Positions 45,958 to 55,685 are shown, numbered from the stretch's first letter. The stretch: DNA of 64,000 bases from Candidatus Gastranaerophilales bacterium (GCA_944326545.1 CALVEH010000003.1:186001-250000), one strand, 5' to 3'. Program-made: numbers and translations. Notes: a model not told the origin generated them from the letters alone.

Positions 45958-47769
45958 TCATATTGAGTAATAATAATTTTTAATTTTTTCTGCCATCATT
46001 TTGCGACGATTTTGCAAGAATGTTTCATAATCACAGGCTTGCATTGTATAAATACTTTCAGGGATACAATTGATTTTTAGATTATTCGTTAAATCATGTT
46101 CATTCAAGATTGTACCAACGCAACATTGACCTTTTATGCATTGTTCCTTTGCTTTAGCAAAATATTCATTTGGAGCTTTTTTCCCAATGGAAATATTTAC
46201 ACCTGTATCAAGATAAGTATAGTTCGCAACTTGATTATATTTTGCTTTATCTTTATATCCATTTTGTTTCAAATATTCTTTTGGAAAAATGTGATGTACA
46301 TCACCCATAACCGAAATTAAATCAGCAACTTTTGTTGTATTTGAAAATAACGAAGCTTCAGCATTCCATACTTGTGCAGCGATATAAGTATTAAAATATG
46401 GACTATTAATAGAAGATGTCTCTAAATTCTGTACTAAACCAACTGTCCAAAATGTTTCAGATAATTCAGCTTCTTCTACTTCCTTAAAATATTCCTTAAA
46501 TCCTTTTGTTGCTATGCTTCTTAGATCTTTATCCATTTGAGACTCAGGAGAGCCTATGTATCTACTTGTCAATGTCGACATAATAAACCATTTTTGGACA
46601 AGACGTTTTACTTCTATTTTATCAATATCTTTTGAATTACTTAGAAGTAAATACAATGTATATGCAAAATCTAAAGTCATTTGAGAATTTAGTAATTTTT
46701 CGCTTATAAATCCACAAGCTTTTATTGCAAGTACAAAGTTTTTAAAATTATATTCGTTCATAAAATTTTTAACGCCTGCTGTTAACTTGGCAAAACTTTC
46801 ATCAGCAATTTCTTCTTTGTATGTTCTTGTTTCAAAATCTCTACCTGAAAGCAAACTTACTAAATCACCTAATTTACCTCTACCAAATTTATGCATTAAG
46901 CAAACTCGCAACATATCATTATATTCAGGATCATAGATTGCTTCTTTATCATCTTTTAACCATTTTAATAAACTTGCAAATTCGGATTTCATAAATTCAT
47001 CATCTGTTGCCGATAATTTTTCATAAAAATTAGGGTCAACAGCTAAGTGACAGAAATAATCAATTGCTTTTCTAAGAATATTGCCACCATATTTTGAGTC
47101 AGCAGCAATTTTTGACATTGCGAAGTCTGCTTCATTCAGACGTTTACCTTGAGAGTTGATTCTTACAAATATTTCAGTAACTTCATTTATATCCAAGTCA
47201 GGAACTAAAATAATTGTACCCATTTGACAAGTCCTGATATCAAATAATTTTTGAATGGCCTTACTAACTATGTCACTTGATGCATCTGGATTATTATTCA
47301 TATATTCTTGAATATAACTATAAGAACTAAAATCAGGTTTAAAAACTACTGAAATATCTGGAATCCAATTTTTACTTTTTACATGAGCAGGAGTTTGAAC
47401 GGCAAAACGTTCTTCATCATCTTTAGCTAAAGGATTAAACGCTATTTTATATGCTTTTTGTTCGTAGTCCTCTGTTAGAATTTGTTGTCCGGCAAGTGCA
47501 GTCATTAAAGCAGTAACACGTTGCTGTCCATCAATTAATATTTTTGTTCCGCCCGCTTCTCTGCCATCTTTTAAGCGTACAGTTGGATTTTGCCATATGA
47601 TTAAATATCCCGTTGGATAACCATTATACAAAGAATCAATCAAATCTCTTACGTTCTTAGGTTTCCAAACAAATGGCCTTTGAATTTCAGGAATAGAAAT
47701 TTCACCGCTATTAATAAAACCTAATATGTTATCTACTGAATATTGTGCAACAGAATATTTATTAACCAT
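45958..47769 (-). CDS. DUF262 / GmrSD-like endonuclease
   Basis: 603 residues. The N-terminal DUF262 (ParB-like) domain has PEIQRPFVW (27-35) and ILIDGQQR (77-84), the nucleotide-binding motif of GmrS. Near the C terminus DVHHIFPK (490-497) and following Asn residues fit a DUF1524-type HNH nuclease. A single-chain GmrSD-like protein is therefore likely; this family cuts modified phage DNA (type IV restriction). Divergent from the membrane gene at 47996. Confidence 0.88.
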   Translation of the reverse strand: MVNKYSVAQYSVDNILGFINSGEISIPEIQRPFVWKPKNVRDLIDSLYNGYPTGYLIIWQNPTVRLKDGREAGGTKILIDGQQRVTALMTALAGQQILTEDYEQKAYKIAFNPLAKDDEERFAVQTPAHVKSKNWIPDISVVFKPDFSSYSYIQEYMNNNPDASSDIVSKAIQKLFDIRTCQMGTIILVPDLDINEVTEIFVRINSQGKRLNEADFAMSKIAADSKYGGNILRKAIDYFCHLAVDPNFYEKLSATDDEFMKSEFASLLKWLKDDKEAIYDPEYNDMLRVCLMHKFGRGKLGDLVSLLSGRDFETRTYKEEIADESFAKLTAGVKNFMNEYNFKNFVLAIKACGFISEKLLNSQMTLDFAYTLYLLLSNSKDIDKIEVKRLVQKWFIMSTLTSRYIGSPESQMDKDLRSIATKGFKEYFKEVEEAELSETFWTVGLVQNLETSSINSPYFNTYIAAQVWNAEASLFSNTTKVADLISVMGDVHHIFPKEYLKQNGYKDKAKYNQVANYTYLDTGVNISIGKKAPNEYFAKAKEQCIKGQCCVGTILNEHDLTNNLKINCIPESIYTMQACDYETFLQNRRKMMAEKIKNYYYSI

Positions 47770-47995
47770 ACTTAACTCCTTTTATACAAGAGTATCACAA
47801 AGCAAATTTGAATAATACAAGCATAGTAAAAAAGGAATTTTTTAGTTTTTTATCGTTAGTTATGTACAAAAAATAAGTACAAAATGCCAACATAAACCAA
47901 GAGTGCGAAATATTAAAAAGAATTAACAGGAGAAACTTATCGATACACATTCTTACTGCTTTTTTATAAAATATCAAAATAAATAAGGTTGAATT

Positions 47996-48667
47996 ATGAA
48001 TTATAAATTAAGATTTATTGATATTGCATTATTGTTATGTTTAATTGTTTCTATATTTATCTTTATTCAAGGCCTGTTTGCCTTTATTAGTCCTAATTTT
48101 ATATTCTGCATTTTAGCAGTAATGCCTTGTTTTATATTACTCTTTATCAGATTTGTTGCTTTAAGATACAACTGGAACAAGGTACTAACCAATATTATTA
48201 TCGTGTTTATTGTTATAAGTACTTTGTTATATTGGCTTATACTTGAATTTATTCTTCATATTCAGTATTTCCCTTCTAAACTTAATTACCAAAATTCACT
48301 AAATACATTAAAAAAAAGAGAAGGTATTGAAAAATTAGCACATTTCCCTAAAAAAATTCCATCACAAGCTCAAAATTATTTTATGCAAATAGAAAACTCC
48401 TTTGATGGCTATGATATGGACTATTTAAGCTTTGAGATTGACAAGCCGTATATTGATAAAACATTCAATTATTACCAAAAGGACTGTTCTGTTATAGATA
48501 CATATAGGAATTTGTATGATAAAGGAATAAGAATTTATATAAACTTTTTAAATGATAACGATAAAATTTGTTTATTAAAAAAAGAATCTCAAGATGAAAA
48601 TTATACATCTGGTATAATATTTGGACATAAGAATAATAAAATCTATTTTTTCTATTCAATTGACTGA
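47996..48667 (+). CDS. Membrane protein of a tandem family, copy 1
   Basis: 223 residues. Three membrane helices (about 8-30, 36-54, 64-88) then a soluble domain beginning FPKKIPSQAQNYFMQIENSF and ending with a hydrophobic KIYFFYS strand. The soluble domain matches the next gene (FP..IP..A.NY..Q.E.SFDGY, IDK.YID, TSG). No named family. Its position at the island's right end, beside defence genes, and its tandem copies suggest an immunity or sensor role, but that is inference. Confidence 0.6.
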   Translation: MNYKLRFIDIALLLCLIVSIFIFIQGLFAFISPNFIFCILAVMPCFILLFIRFVALRYNWNKVLTNIIIVFIVISTLLYWLILEFILHIQYFPSKLNYQNSLNTLKKREGIEKLAHFPKKIPSQAQNYFMQIENSFDGYDMDYLSFEIDKPYIDKTFNYYQKDCSVIDTYRNLYDKGIRIYINFLNDNDKICLLKKESQDENYTSGIIFGHKNNKIYFFYSID

Positions 48668-48739
48668 TAATTTTTAACCAAATACAAAATACAAATTTAG
48701 ATTATTTACAGATAATTAAAAATTTTATATATTTATACA

Positions 48740-49657
48740 ATGAATAAAATAATCTTTGCTATTTTAGCTTTAATTATTTCAAGTAATATTATTCCTAGCA
48801 CTCTTTTGGGAATAATAGGTGCGATTATCTTTTGGGATGGTGGAGCAGAACATTATTTCCTTTTATTTGTTTTCCTTGCTTTGTTTATAAATTTGGTCTT
48901 TAAGATAAGCGTATTACCGATAATTTTTGAAATTCAAAAAAAATATAAAATGAAAGCTTTGGCTTTTTGGGAAAACTTAGCAAATAATAAAAAATACAGA
49001 ATCACAATGCTTGTTATTTCCGCTATTTTGGATTTTATTGTATTGATTTTGAACATTAATATATTTGAAAAATTTGGCATTATAACTTACATTCTTATCG
49101 GTGGTGGGTTCTTGTTAAGTTATTGTTCATTGTTAGCTTGGCTCAAACTTTCTAAATCAAAATATTCATCTTGTATTTTGAACATATTTAAAACCTTTGT
49201 GCTCATTGGATTACTTATATTTTTATTTATAGGTGTAGCGATATTTAATTCTCTAAAAGACAGAGATATAAAGGTTTCAAAATATCATGAAATGTTAAAA
49301 GAAATAAAAGCAGACACAAAAAATGGAGATTTTTCATTTTTTCCTCAAGAAATTCCAACAAACGCCACAAACTATTATTTTCAACTGGAAGACTCTTTTG
49401 ATGGATACAATACACATTATGTCAGGTTTGATATAGATAAAGAGTATATCGATAATGTGTTAAAAAACAGCAAGTGTGAAATATTAACAACTAAAGATAA
49501 AATAAGTAACTATAACGTTAATATTTATCCGTCTGAATTACAAAATGCTGATAAGATTTGTATTTTACACAAGAGCACTCAAGACGATAGATATACGTCA
49601 GGGGTTTCTGTTTATAATGACACAAACACGATTTATTTCTTTTTTACAAATTTTTGA
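48740..49657 (+). CDS. Membrane protein of a tandem family, copy 2 (full length)
   Basis: 305 residues. Four to five membrane helices in the first 180 residues, then the same soluble domain as copy 1 (FPQEIPTNATNYYFQLEDSF ... DTNTIYFFFTNF). It is the most complete member and the best model of the ancestral gene. Separated from copy 1 by 72 bases. Function unknown. Confidence 0.6.
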   Translation: MNKIIFAILALIISSNIIPSTLLGIIGAIIFWDGGAEHYFLLFVFLALFINLVFKISVLPIIFEIQKKYKMKALAFWENLANNKKYRITMLVISAILDFIVLILNINIFEKFGIITYILIGGGFLLSYCSLLAWLKLSKSKYSSCILNIFKTFVLIGLLIFLFIGVAIFNSLKDRDIKVSKYHEMLKEIKADTKNGDFSFFPQEIPTNATNYYFQLEDSFDGYNTHYVRFDIDKEYIDNVLKNSKCEILTTKDKISNYNVNIYPSELQNADKICILHKSTQDDRYTSGVSVYNDTNTIYFFFTNF

Positions 49658-49743
49658 TTTTGGCTACAAATAAAAAAATGCATTAGTTTTATATTATGTG
49701 CTAACAAAAATACTTTTTTATTTTGATTAGTTATAATTTAAAT

Positions 49744-50295
49744 ATGAAAATTTTAAAATTTTTAGGGCTAATTTTATTTAATATAGTGTATTTATGCATT
49801 AATTTTTTTCTTTGTTATAAATTTTATGAATGGATTTATTATGATGGTTTAGGCATACATGTATATATCGATACATTAGAAGGTTTCTATATTCTTTTAG
49901 GATGCATTCTTTGGATATGGATAGTTAAGTTCGCTTTGTTTCCGGCTTTATTAATGATTGGAAGACAGATTAAATATACAAAAGCAACAGTCAAAAAAAT
50001 AGAAAACAGCATTAATGACAATAGCTGGATTGTTACTCAAGCTTTAATTTTTGACTGTATTTTATTATTAGGTGCTTCTGTCTTAACAGCAAATGAAAGA
50101 TGTTATGGTTTTTTCATGCTGATTCTAGTATTTATTCTTTGTGGAGGGGGAGTGCTTCCTGCTTATTTAAGTATGCTGCTTTGGAGTTTGATGAATAACG
50201 AGGATACTCAAAAAGTATTATAATTATATTTTGAAATGTTAAAAAAAACGAAATCAGACACAAACACCATTTATTTCTTTTTTGCAAATTTTTAA
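49744..50295 (+). pseudogene. Membrane protein of a tandem family, copy 3, truncated
   Basis: The membrane part is open from ATG at 49744 to TAA at 50221-50223 (159 residues) and aligns with the first 150 residues of copy 2. In the same frame after that stop the sequence continues EMLKKTKSDTNTIYFFFANF and stops at 50293-50295. It thus joins the start (HEMLKE...) and the very end (DTNTIYFFFTNF) of the copy 2 soluble domain. About 100 codons are deleted. The gene has lost its soluble domain and is decaying. Confidence 0.6.
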
Positions 50296-50350
50296 TTGTT
50301 TAAAGTAACGATTTTATATTCGCTGTTTGAGTCTCAAAACAATTCAAAAA

Positions 50351-50488
50351 TTCCCTGCTAATTCCCTGTTTTTTTGTTGCAGGGAATTTGATATAAAGCC
50401 TTGCTATACCAAGCGTTTGTCAGGGTAAAAACATAAAATTCTCTGTTATTTTTTTTATTTTCCCTGTAAATAAGCCAAAAACAGGGAA
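50351..50488. repeat. Five TTCCCTG heptamers in both orientations
   Basis: TTCCCTG occurs at 50351-50357, 50362-50368 and 50460-50466, and its complement at 50380-50386 and 50482-50488. Two pairs form hairpins (AATTCCCTG 50360-50368 with CAGGGAATT 50380-50388; TTCCCTGT 50460-50467 with ACAGGGAA 50481-50488). Clustered binding sites of this type suit recombinase arm sites, an origin, or a regulator. Just upstream, CGCTGTTTG (50321-50329) is also found after tRNA-Ala (8414-8422). Confidence 0.5.
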
Positions 50489-50538
50489 TTTGTACAGAGC
50501 CTCTTGCTCATCAGACCGCTTACACCAATTTTAAAAGT

Positions 50539-50561
50539 AAGAGCCGAAAGGCTCTTTTTTT
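50539..50561 (+). terminator. Terminator at the island's right boundary
   Basis: AAGAGCC (50539-50545), loop GAAA, GGCTCTT (50550-50556), then a T run to 50561. The upstream sequence CCAATTTTAAAAG (about 50524-50536) resembles CCAATTTTAAAGG at the end of tRNA-Ala (8361-8373). It may be an attachment-site remnant. Confidence 0.75.
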
Positions 50562-50616
50562 ATTATTGATTAATAAGATATCTGTTATTAATAGAATTAA
50601 TAAGATTATTAAAAAA

Positions 50617-52221
50617 CTATCTTATTTTAATAATTTGTGGGCGTATCCATTTTTGTGTAACCTCTGCAGTATCTTTGTCAGAAGCAGGAAATCCTCCAAT
50701 AATCATTATTTTATTATTATTGTTATCTAAAAATGGAATAAACTTGGCACCCAATGATTCTCGTAAAAGTTTAGGTCCGAGCTTTACCTTATCTTTTTTA
50801 TAATCGTATATTACAGTATTTAAACAAGCTTTACCGGCAATTTCTTTGGCTTTTAAGTTTAATGATGCATCAGAAAGATGCATAGAACCGCAAGTTATCA
50901 AAAATCTATATTCAGATAAAGGTACTATGTTAACTGCATTTGATTGTGAAAATTCTTCTATTTTTATACCTAGGTGTTCCTGTAATACATTTTTTAATTT
51001 AGCTATTGTTTTTCGATTTTTCCATTTTTCTTGTGAACTTACTTCAGAAAATTGATTAGTTTTATTGTTAAAAGTATATGTATAATTCTCTGTTATAAAC
51101 ACTACATCATTGTTGGGTAACTTTATATAAAACAAATAGTGTTCCATTTCCTTAAGTGGAGGTAGGTTATAAAAGGCATTTTTTGTTGGATCATATACCA
51201 ATATTGACTCTAATTTTGCATATAAATTTTCAGAAAATAATTCCTGAATAGAAGATATCTTATCATTTCTATATCTAATAGGAACAATCATTTTTCCATT
51301 ATCTAAAACAATAAAATCTGCAGGTAAAGGCATGTGCTTTATGCTTTGAGGCAATTTAGGTAATTTTGTAAGAAAATTTTTCTCTACATTATATAAATAC
51401 AATTGATATTTTAGTCTTTCTTCTCTTGATAAATAAGTATTATTTCCAACTTTCCTATCATTTTCCCCAAAGAATTTCTTAATCTTGTTTTCAAATATTA
51501 AGTAATTGGGTAAATAGTCCGTTATATATAAATAATTAAGATAAGGATAATTATTTATATAAGTTGTCTTCAAAAAGTACTTATCGCTATTTTGAAATCT
51601 TTTAGTTTCGAGATTGAATGAAAATATGGGATTGTTTTGGGTGATAAATACAGGATTTTTGTACTTATCTTCAGTTATTACATAAGGTTCTATATCTTTA
51701 ACCATTATTGAATTCATCTTAACAAATTTATTTTTTTCAACATCGTAATATTCATAGCAAAGATCTGTCTTATATTCTCCCCCCATACAAGGTCTGCAAA
51801 AAGATATCTTATAAATATTGTTATTGCTTGCTCTATATGCAGTATCTACGGGCGTCAAATAATAATTCATCTTCGGTCCCAGATATATGCATACATCCCT
51901 ACCAACACATGACAAAAATTCGTTTGACTTAACGAATAAACTTACATATTTTATGCCCACTGTTGTGAGTTGAAATAACAGACATATTGATATTACTGAC
52001 ACACAAAAACGGCGATATGTTAAAAGTGTTTTCTCTCTTTTATATCGCTTTTTATCTTCCCAATAATGTTTATCTTTCCACTCATCAAATTTTACATACC
52101 TATCCGGATCATCAAATACACTCTCATCTACAGGTTCAGGTTCTTTTCCCCATATTTTTTTGCACAACTCTTTTATATTCTTTTTAGTAAAAAACTCCTG
52201 TATAGTTTCAATCAAGTTCAT
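50617..52221 (-). CDS. Single-pass membrane protein with kelch-like repeats
   Basis: 534 residues. A charged N terminus, one membrane helix (about 68-90), then a large domain with recurring strand pairs such as VYDPTKNAFYNLPPL and a C-terminal NKIMIIGGF. The repeats resemble kelch/galactose-oxidase-type beta-propeller blades but are diverged. The domain probably lies in the periplasm or outside. Ligand unknown. Confidence 0.6.
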   Translation of the reverse strand: MNLIETIQEFFTKKNIKELCKKIWGKEPEPVDESVFDDPDRYVKFDEWKDKHYWEDKKRYKREKTLLTYRRFCVSVISICLLFQLTTVGIKYVSLFVKSNEFLSCVGRDVCIYLGPKMNYYLTPVDTAYRASNNNIYKISFCRPCMGGEYKTDLCYEYYDVEKNKFVKMNSIMVKDIEPYVITEDKYKNPVFITQNNPIFSFNLETKRFQNSDKYFLKTTYINNYPYLNYLYITDYLPNYLIFENKIKKFFGENDRKVGNNTYLSREERLKYQLYLYNVEKNFLTKLPKLPQSIKHMPLPADFIVLDNGKMIVPIRYRNDKISSIQELFSENLYAKLESILVYDPTKNAFYNLPPLKEMEHYLFYIKLPNNDVVFITENYTYTFNNKTNQFSEVSSQEKWKNRKTIAKLKNVLQEHLGIKIEEFSQSNAVNIVPLSEYRFLITCGSMHLSDASLNLKAKEIAGKACLNTVIYDYKKDKVKLGPKLLRESLGAKFIPFLDNNNNKIMIIGGFPASDKDTAEVTQKWIRPQIIKIR

Positions 52222-52332
52222 CTTTCACTCTCCACTATTAGGCATGCTATTTTTTCACATCAGTTTTTTACAATTTTACTGTTTTTTTTTAATGTTTGTA
52301 TATAAAGTTTTCTGGAATTATTAAACTTACAA

Positions 52333-52371
52333 ATATCGTATTAATTGGGATTCATCCAACTAATACGATAT
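52333..52371 (-). other. Long hairpin after the minus-strand CMD-cupin gene
   Basis: ATATCGTATTA (52333-52343) is perfectly complementary to TAATACGATAT (52361-52371), and an inner TGG/CCA extends the stem. It lies 31 bases after the stop of the CMD-cupin gene. No T run follows on the minus strand, so it may protect the mRNA 3' end or terminate in a non-classical way. Confidence 0.5.
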
Positions 52372-52401
52372 CTTATTTTGACAATTAATAACAATTTGAA
52401 A

Positions 52402-53271
52402 TCATTTTAATTTGTTATACACATCATCAGCCACAGACTCAAGCCATTCATTAGATGTTTCTTCACCGTCTATTTCAATAGCTAAATGAGAGAACCAAGA
52501 GTCTGGTGCTGCTCCGTGCCAGTGTTTTACGTTGGCAGGTATGTTAATTACTGTACCCTCTTTGATTTCAACAGGATCTTTACCCCATTCCTGATAATAT
52601 CCTCTACCGCCTACACCAATGAGCATTTGTCCACCGCCTGATTTTGCTTTGTGTACATGCCAGTTATTTCTGCATTTTGGTTCAAAAGTTACATTATATA
52701 TTTTCACTTGTTCAGTAGAAACAGGAGCTAAATAGCTTTGTCCTATAAAATATTTTGCATACGCATTATTTGGCTCACCGATAGGGAACATTATTGTTTT
52801 GGCATATTGATCTTTTGGAGAAGCTGATACAGAATCATCAGTCCAAACAGTCTTAGCCAAATTGAATGCAGCCCAAGCCTTTGGCCAACCTGAATAAAAA
52901 GCATTATGAGTTATTATCGCAGCAATTTCTGCCTTAGTTACACCATTATTTTTTGCATTTTGCAAATGATATACAAGAGAATTATCTGTTATCCCCATAG
53001 ATATAAGAGAAACAACCGTTATGATACTTCTTGTTTTCAAATCAATATCCTGATTATTCCAATTTTCACCAAACAATACATCATCATTAAAATGAGCAAA
53101 TTCAGGAGAAAAAGAGCCTAACTGAGCTTTACCTGCTGTTTGTGTAATTTTTTTCATATTTGTTCCTTTCGTACTATTAGCTTTCGCAAAACAAGGATTA
53201 AAAGCCAACATGAAAAATGCAACAATAGTTATTGAACTTATAAAAATTTTTTGTACCGTCAAAAATCTCAT
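52402..53271 (-). CDS. Exported carboxymuconolactone decarboxylase-like and cupin fusion
   Basis: 289 residues. Signal peptide about 1-30. A CMD/AhpD-like domain (about 65-150) with LKTRSIITVVSLISMG and AAIITHNAFYSGWPKA, lacking the AhpD CxxC pair. Then a cupin domain (about 185-275) with WHVHKAKSGGGQ and VKHWHGAAP giving the His metal ligands. Such fusions accompany oxidative or quinone-type detoxification. Last gene of the hydrolase operon, 5 bases after the monooxygenase gene. Confidence 0.85.
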   Translation of the reverse strand: MRFLTVQKIFISSITIVAFFMLAFNPCFAKANSTKGTNMKKITQTAGKAQLGSFSPEFAHFNDDVLFGENWNNQDIDLKTRSIITVVSLISMGITDNSLVYHLQNAKNNGVTKAEIAAIITHNAFYSGWPKAWAAFNLAKTVWTDDSVSASPKDQYAKTIMFPIGEPNNAYAKYFIGQSYLAPVSTEQVKIYNVTFEPKCRNNWHVHKAKSGGGQMLIGVGGRGYYQEWGKDPVEIKEGTVINIPANVKHWHGAAPDSWFSHLAIEIDGEETSNEWLESVADDVYNKLK

Positions 53272-53276
53272 TTTAG

Positions 53277-53690
53277 CTATCTCCTTTTAAAAATCTTGTT
53301 AAAATTCTTTTGGCTTAGTTGATAATTATCAATTAACTCTAGTGACTTTATCATATGAAAAGTACCTTTTTTATACTTTTCAAAATGCTCAGATTGAATA
53401 TGTAAATTGTATGCTTCTTGATTCTTATATATCTCTAAGATCCTAATTTGGTTATTATCTTTAATCTGAATCATTGGATAAATAGCAATAACACCTTTTT
53501 CCTTAGCGACAGAAGATTCTGCAACTTCTTTAGCAAAAGTAATATAATCATTAAGATACTGCGGATAAATTTCAACTTCCGAAATTCTTACAATCATATC
53601 ATTATTGTTGTTCGAAAAATCATTTGCCATTGTCGTTGAATTGAAAAACATTAAGAGTGACAAAAATACTAATATTTTATAAATCTTCAT
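53277..53690 (-). CDS. Exported antibiotic-biosynthesis-monooxygenase-like protein (YgiN type)
   Basis: 137 residues. Signal peptide about 1-22, then the ABM ferredoxin-like fold: MIVRISEVEIYPQYLNDYI, VIAIYPMIQI, RILEIYKNQEAYNLHIQSEHF. Family members oxidise quinols or are dimeric barrel proteins without cofactor. It starts directly after the stop of the upstream hydrolase gene. Export to the periplasm is unusual for YgiN-like proteins. Confidence 0.8.
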   Translation of the reverse strand: MKIYKILVFLSLLMFFNSTTMANDFSNNNNDMIVRISEVEIYPQYLNDYITFAKEVAESSVAKEKGVIAIYPMIQIKDNNQIRILEIYKNQEAYNLHIQSEHFEKYKKGTFHMIKSLELIDNYQLSQKNFNKIFKRR

Positions 53691-54725
53691 CTATTTCAAA
53701 TTTTCCTTATAGAATATTTCAATCTTGTCAAAAGGAATTTTTCCCAAATTATCATATAGATCCACGTGATTTGCGTCTTTTACTATAAAAAGTTCTTTAT
53801 TATCTCCTTTTAATTTGTTATAAGCAGTTTCTGAAAAATATCTGCTATGAGCATTTTCGCCATGTACAATTAAAACAGGTGTTTTTATTTCATGTGCATA
53901 AGCCAATATTGGAGAATTTATCAATGATAAGCTGGATGTATAGTTCCAATTGCCATTTGAGTTTATAGAACGAGAATGAAAACCTCTTTTGGTTTTATAA
54001 TATGACCAATAGTCTTTAACAAATTGAGGCTCGTCTCCCTTCAAAGTCTCAGGTAAACCATCAGCCTTTGTGTAAGTATTATTCTTAAAATCAACAGTTC
54101 TTACTTGATTGAGTTTCTCTTTCATTTGATAACGAGCAGACTCATCAATTGAATCATTGTACCCGTAAGCAGAAACACGGGTCATATCGTACATTGTAGA
54201 TGTTACAGTAGCTTTTATTCTTGTATCAATTGCTGCAGCGTTTAATGCAAAGCCGCCAAATCCGCAAATACCCAATACACCTATTTGTGATTCATCTACA
54301 TTATTTTGAGTACTTAAAAAATCAACTGCTGCAGAAAAATCCTCGGTATTTATATCAGGTGAAGCAATATTTCTGGGCAATCCGGAGCTTTCACCTGTAT
54401 AACTTGGGTCAAAAGCCAAAGTTATAAACCCACGTTCAGCAAGGGTTTGTGCGTATAAGCCTGATGCTTGTTCTTTCACTGCACCGAACGGACCGGAAAT
54501 AGCTATAGCAGGATACTTAATAGATTTTTGAATATTTTTAGGAATATACAAGTCACCAACAATAGTTATGCCGAATCTGTTTTTAAAACTTACTTTCAGG
54601 ATATCAACCTTATCTGATTTAGGAAAAACTTTATCCCAAGAAGTTATATTTTTTGCTTGTGCCATATTATTAGCTCCCATAAAAATAACCGCGGATAAAA
54701 GTACAAGAAAAATTTTATTTAACAT
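53691..54725 (-). CDS. Exported alpha/beta hydrolase with Cys nucleophile (dienelactone hydrolase-like)
   Basis: 344 residues from ATG at 54725, which has AAGGAG upstream; the frame extends upstream to 54911, but that part lies in the previous gene. Signal peptide about 1-24 (ends AQA). The nucleophile elbow reads GICGFGG, giving Cys where lipases have Ser. A DGxPxTL region and a late VHGENAHSRYF then DANHVDLYD supply Asp and His. The paralog upstream is cytosolic. Substrate unknown. Confidence 0.85.
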   Translation of the reverse strand: MLNKIFLVLLSAVIFMGANNMAQAKNITSWDKVFPKSDKVDILKVSFKNRFGITIVGDLYIPKNIQKSIKYPAIAISGPFGAVKEQASGLYAQTLAERGFITLAFDPSYTGESSGLPRNIASPDINTEDFSAAVDFLSTQNNVDESQIGVLGICGFGGFALNAAAIDTRIKATVTSTMYDMTRVSAYGYNDSIDESARYQMKEKLNQVRTVDFKNNTYTKADGLPETLKGDEPQFVKDYWSYYKTKRGFHSRSINSNGNWNYTSSLSLINSPILAYAHEIKTPVLIVHGENAHSRYFSETAYNKLKGDNKELFIVKDANHVDLYDNLGKIPFDKIEIFYKENLK

Positions 54726-55674
54726 CGTTATTCTCCTTAATATATTGAGTAAAAAACTGTACAAGTTTTTGTACAACCTGATTAACAAATTGAGGTTTGT
54801 CATACAAATCAACGTGGGTAGCATCTTGTATAACAAAAATTTCTTTAGGCTCAAGAGCTTTGTCATAACAATCTTGTGTATAAAATAATGTATCAGCCTT
54901 TGAACCCACAATTAGCAATATAGGTCGCGGAGAAACTGTTTCAATATGAGCAAAAGCATCCCAAGCAGCTAATTTATCATTGCTTGAAACAAGGTACCTG
55001 TTTACTGATGTAGGATAAAAACATCTTTCTGTGCGATAGTACTCACTAGCTTCTTTTGAAATCACTGACGGAGCATTTTTAATTTCTTCTTCCGTTTCAG
55101 GAACATACTTCCAATATTTAGGTTCAGCACCTTTTGCTTCTTGTGTTCTTGCTTCAGCAACTTCTTTTAAAAGTTTTTGTAAGAAATTTTCTTCATTAAC
55201 ACCCGGGAATCCGTTTTTTGCACTATCACCAACATCCCAAGTACTTATGCCTGCTGCAGCTTTTATACGAGCATCTGTTTGAATAGCGTTCATAGTATAA
55301 CCACCACCGGCACAAACACCCATAGCGCTTATTTTTTCTTCATCTACATAAGATAAAGTTGTAAGAAAATCAACAGCAGAGCGTATATCTTCAACACGTG
55401 ATGTCGGGTCTTCCAAGTATCTTGGCAAACCTTCACTTTCACCTTGATGACTGGCATCAAAAGCTAAAGCAACAAACCCGTTTTGTGACAGATTCCACGC
55501 ATACAAAGATGAACATTGTTCTTTAACGCCACCCCCTGGATGCGTAACAACCACAGCCGAATACTTTTTGCATTCATCAAAATCTTTTGGCAAAAATAAT
55601 AGGCCAGCAATATTTAAATTAAATTTTTTAAAAGTAACTTTTTTACCTTCTTGATAGTGAGTATCATACAACAT
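54715..55674 (-). CDS. Alpha/beta hydrolase with Cys nucleophile, cytosolic paralog
   Basis: 319 residues, no signal peptide. HPGGGVKEQCSSLYAW forms the oxyanion part, GVCAGGG is the nucleophile elbow (Cys), and DATHVDLYD carries the catalytic His. It aligns along its length with the next gene, so the two are duplicates with different locations. It overlaps that gene by 11 bases. The family is dienelactone hydrolase / YcjY-like. Confidence 0.85.
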   Translation of the reverse strand: MLYDTHYQEGKKVTFKKFNLNIAGLLFLPKDFDECKKYSAVVVTHPGGGVKEQCSSLYAWNLSQNGFVALAFDASHQGESEGLPRYLEDPTSRVEDIRSAVDFLTTLSYVDEEKISAMGVCAGGGYTMNAIQTDARIKAAAGISTWDVGDSAKNGFPGVNEENFLQKLLKEVAEARTQEAKGAEPKYWKYVPETEEEIKNAPSVISKEASEYYRTERCFYPTSVNRYLVSSNDKLAAWDAFAHIETVSPRPILLIVGSKADTLFYTQDCYDKALEPKEIFVIQDATHVDLYDKPQFVNQVVQKLVQFFTQYIKENNDVK

Positions 55675-55685
55675 ATAAAATCTCC

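Noticed and set aside
53691-54911. Longer hydrolase start at 54911
   Set aside because: The extra 62 codons lie in the previous gene; ATG at 54725 has AAGGAG and begins a clean signal peptide.
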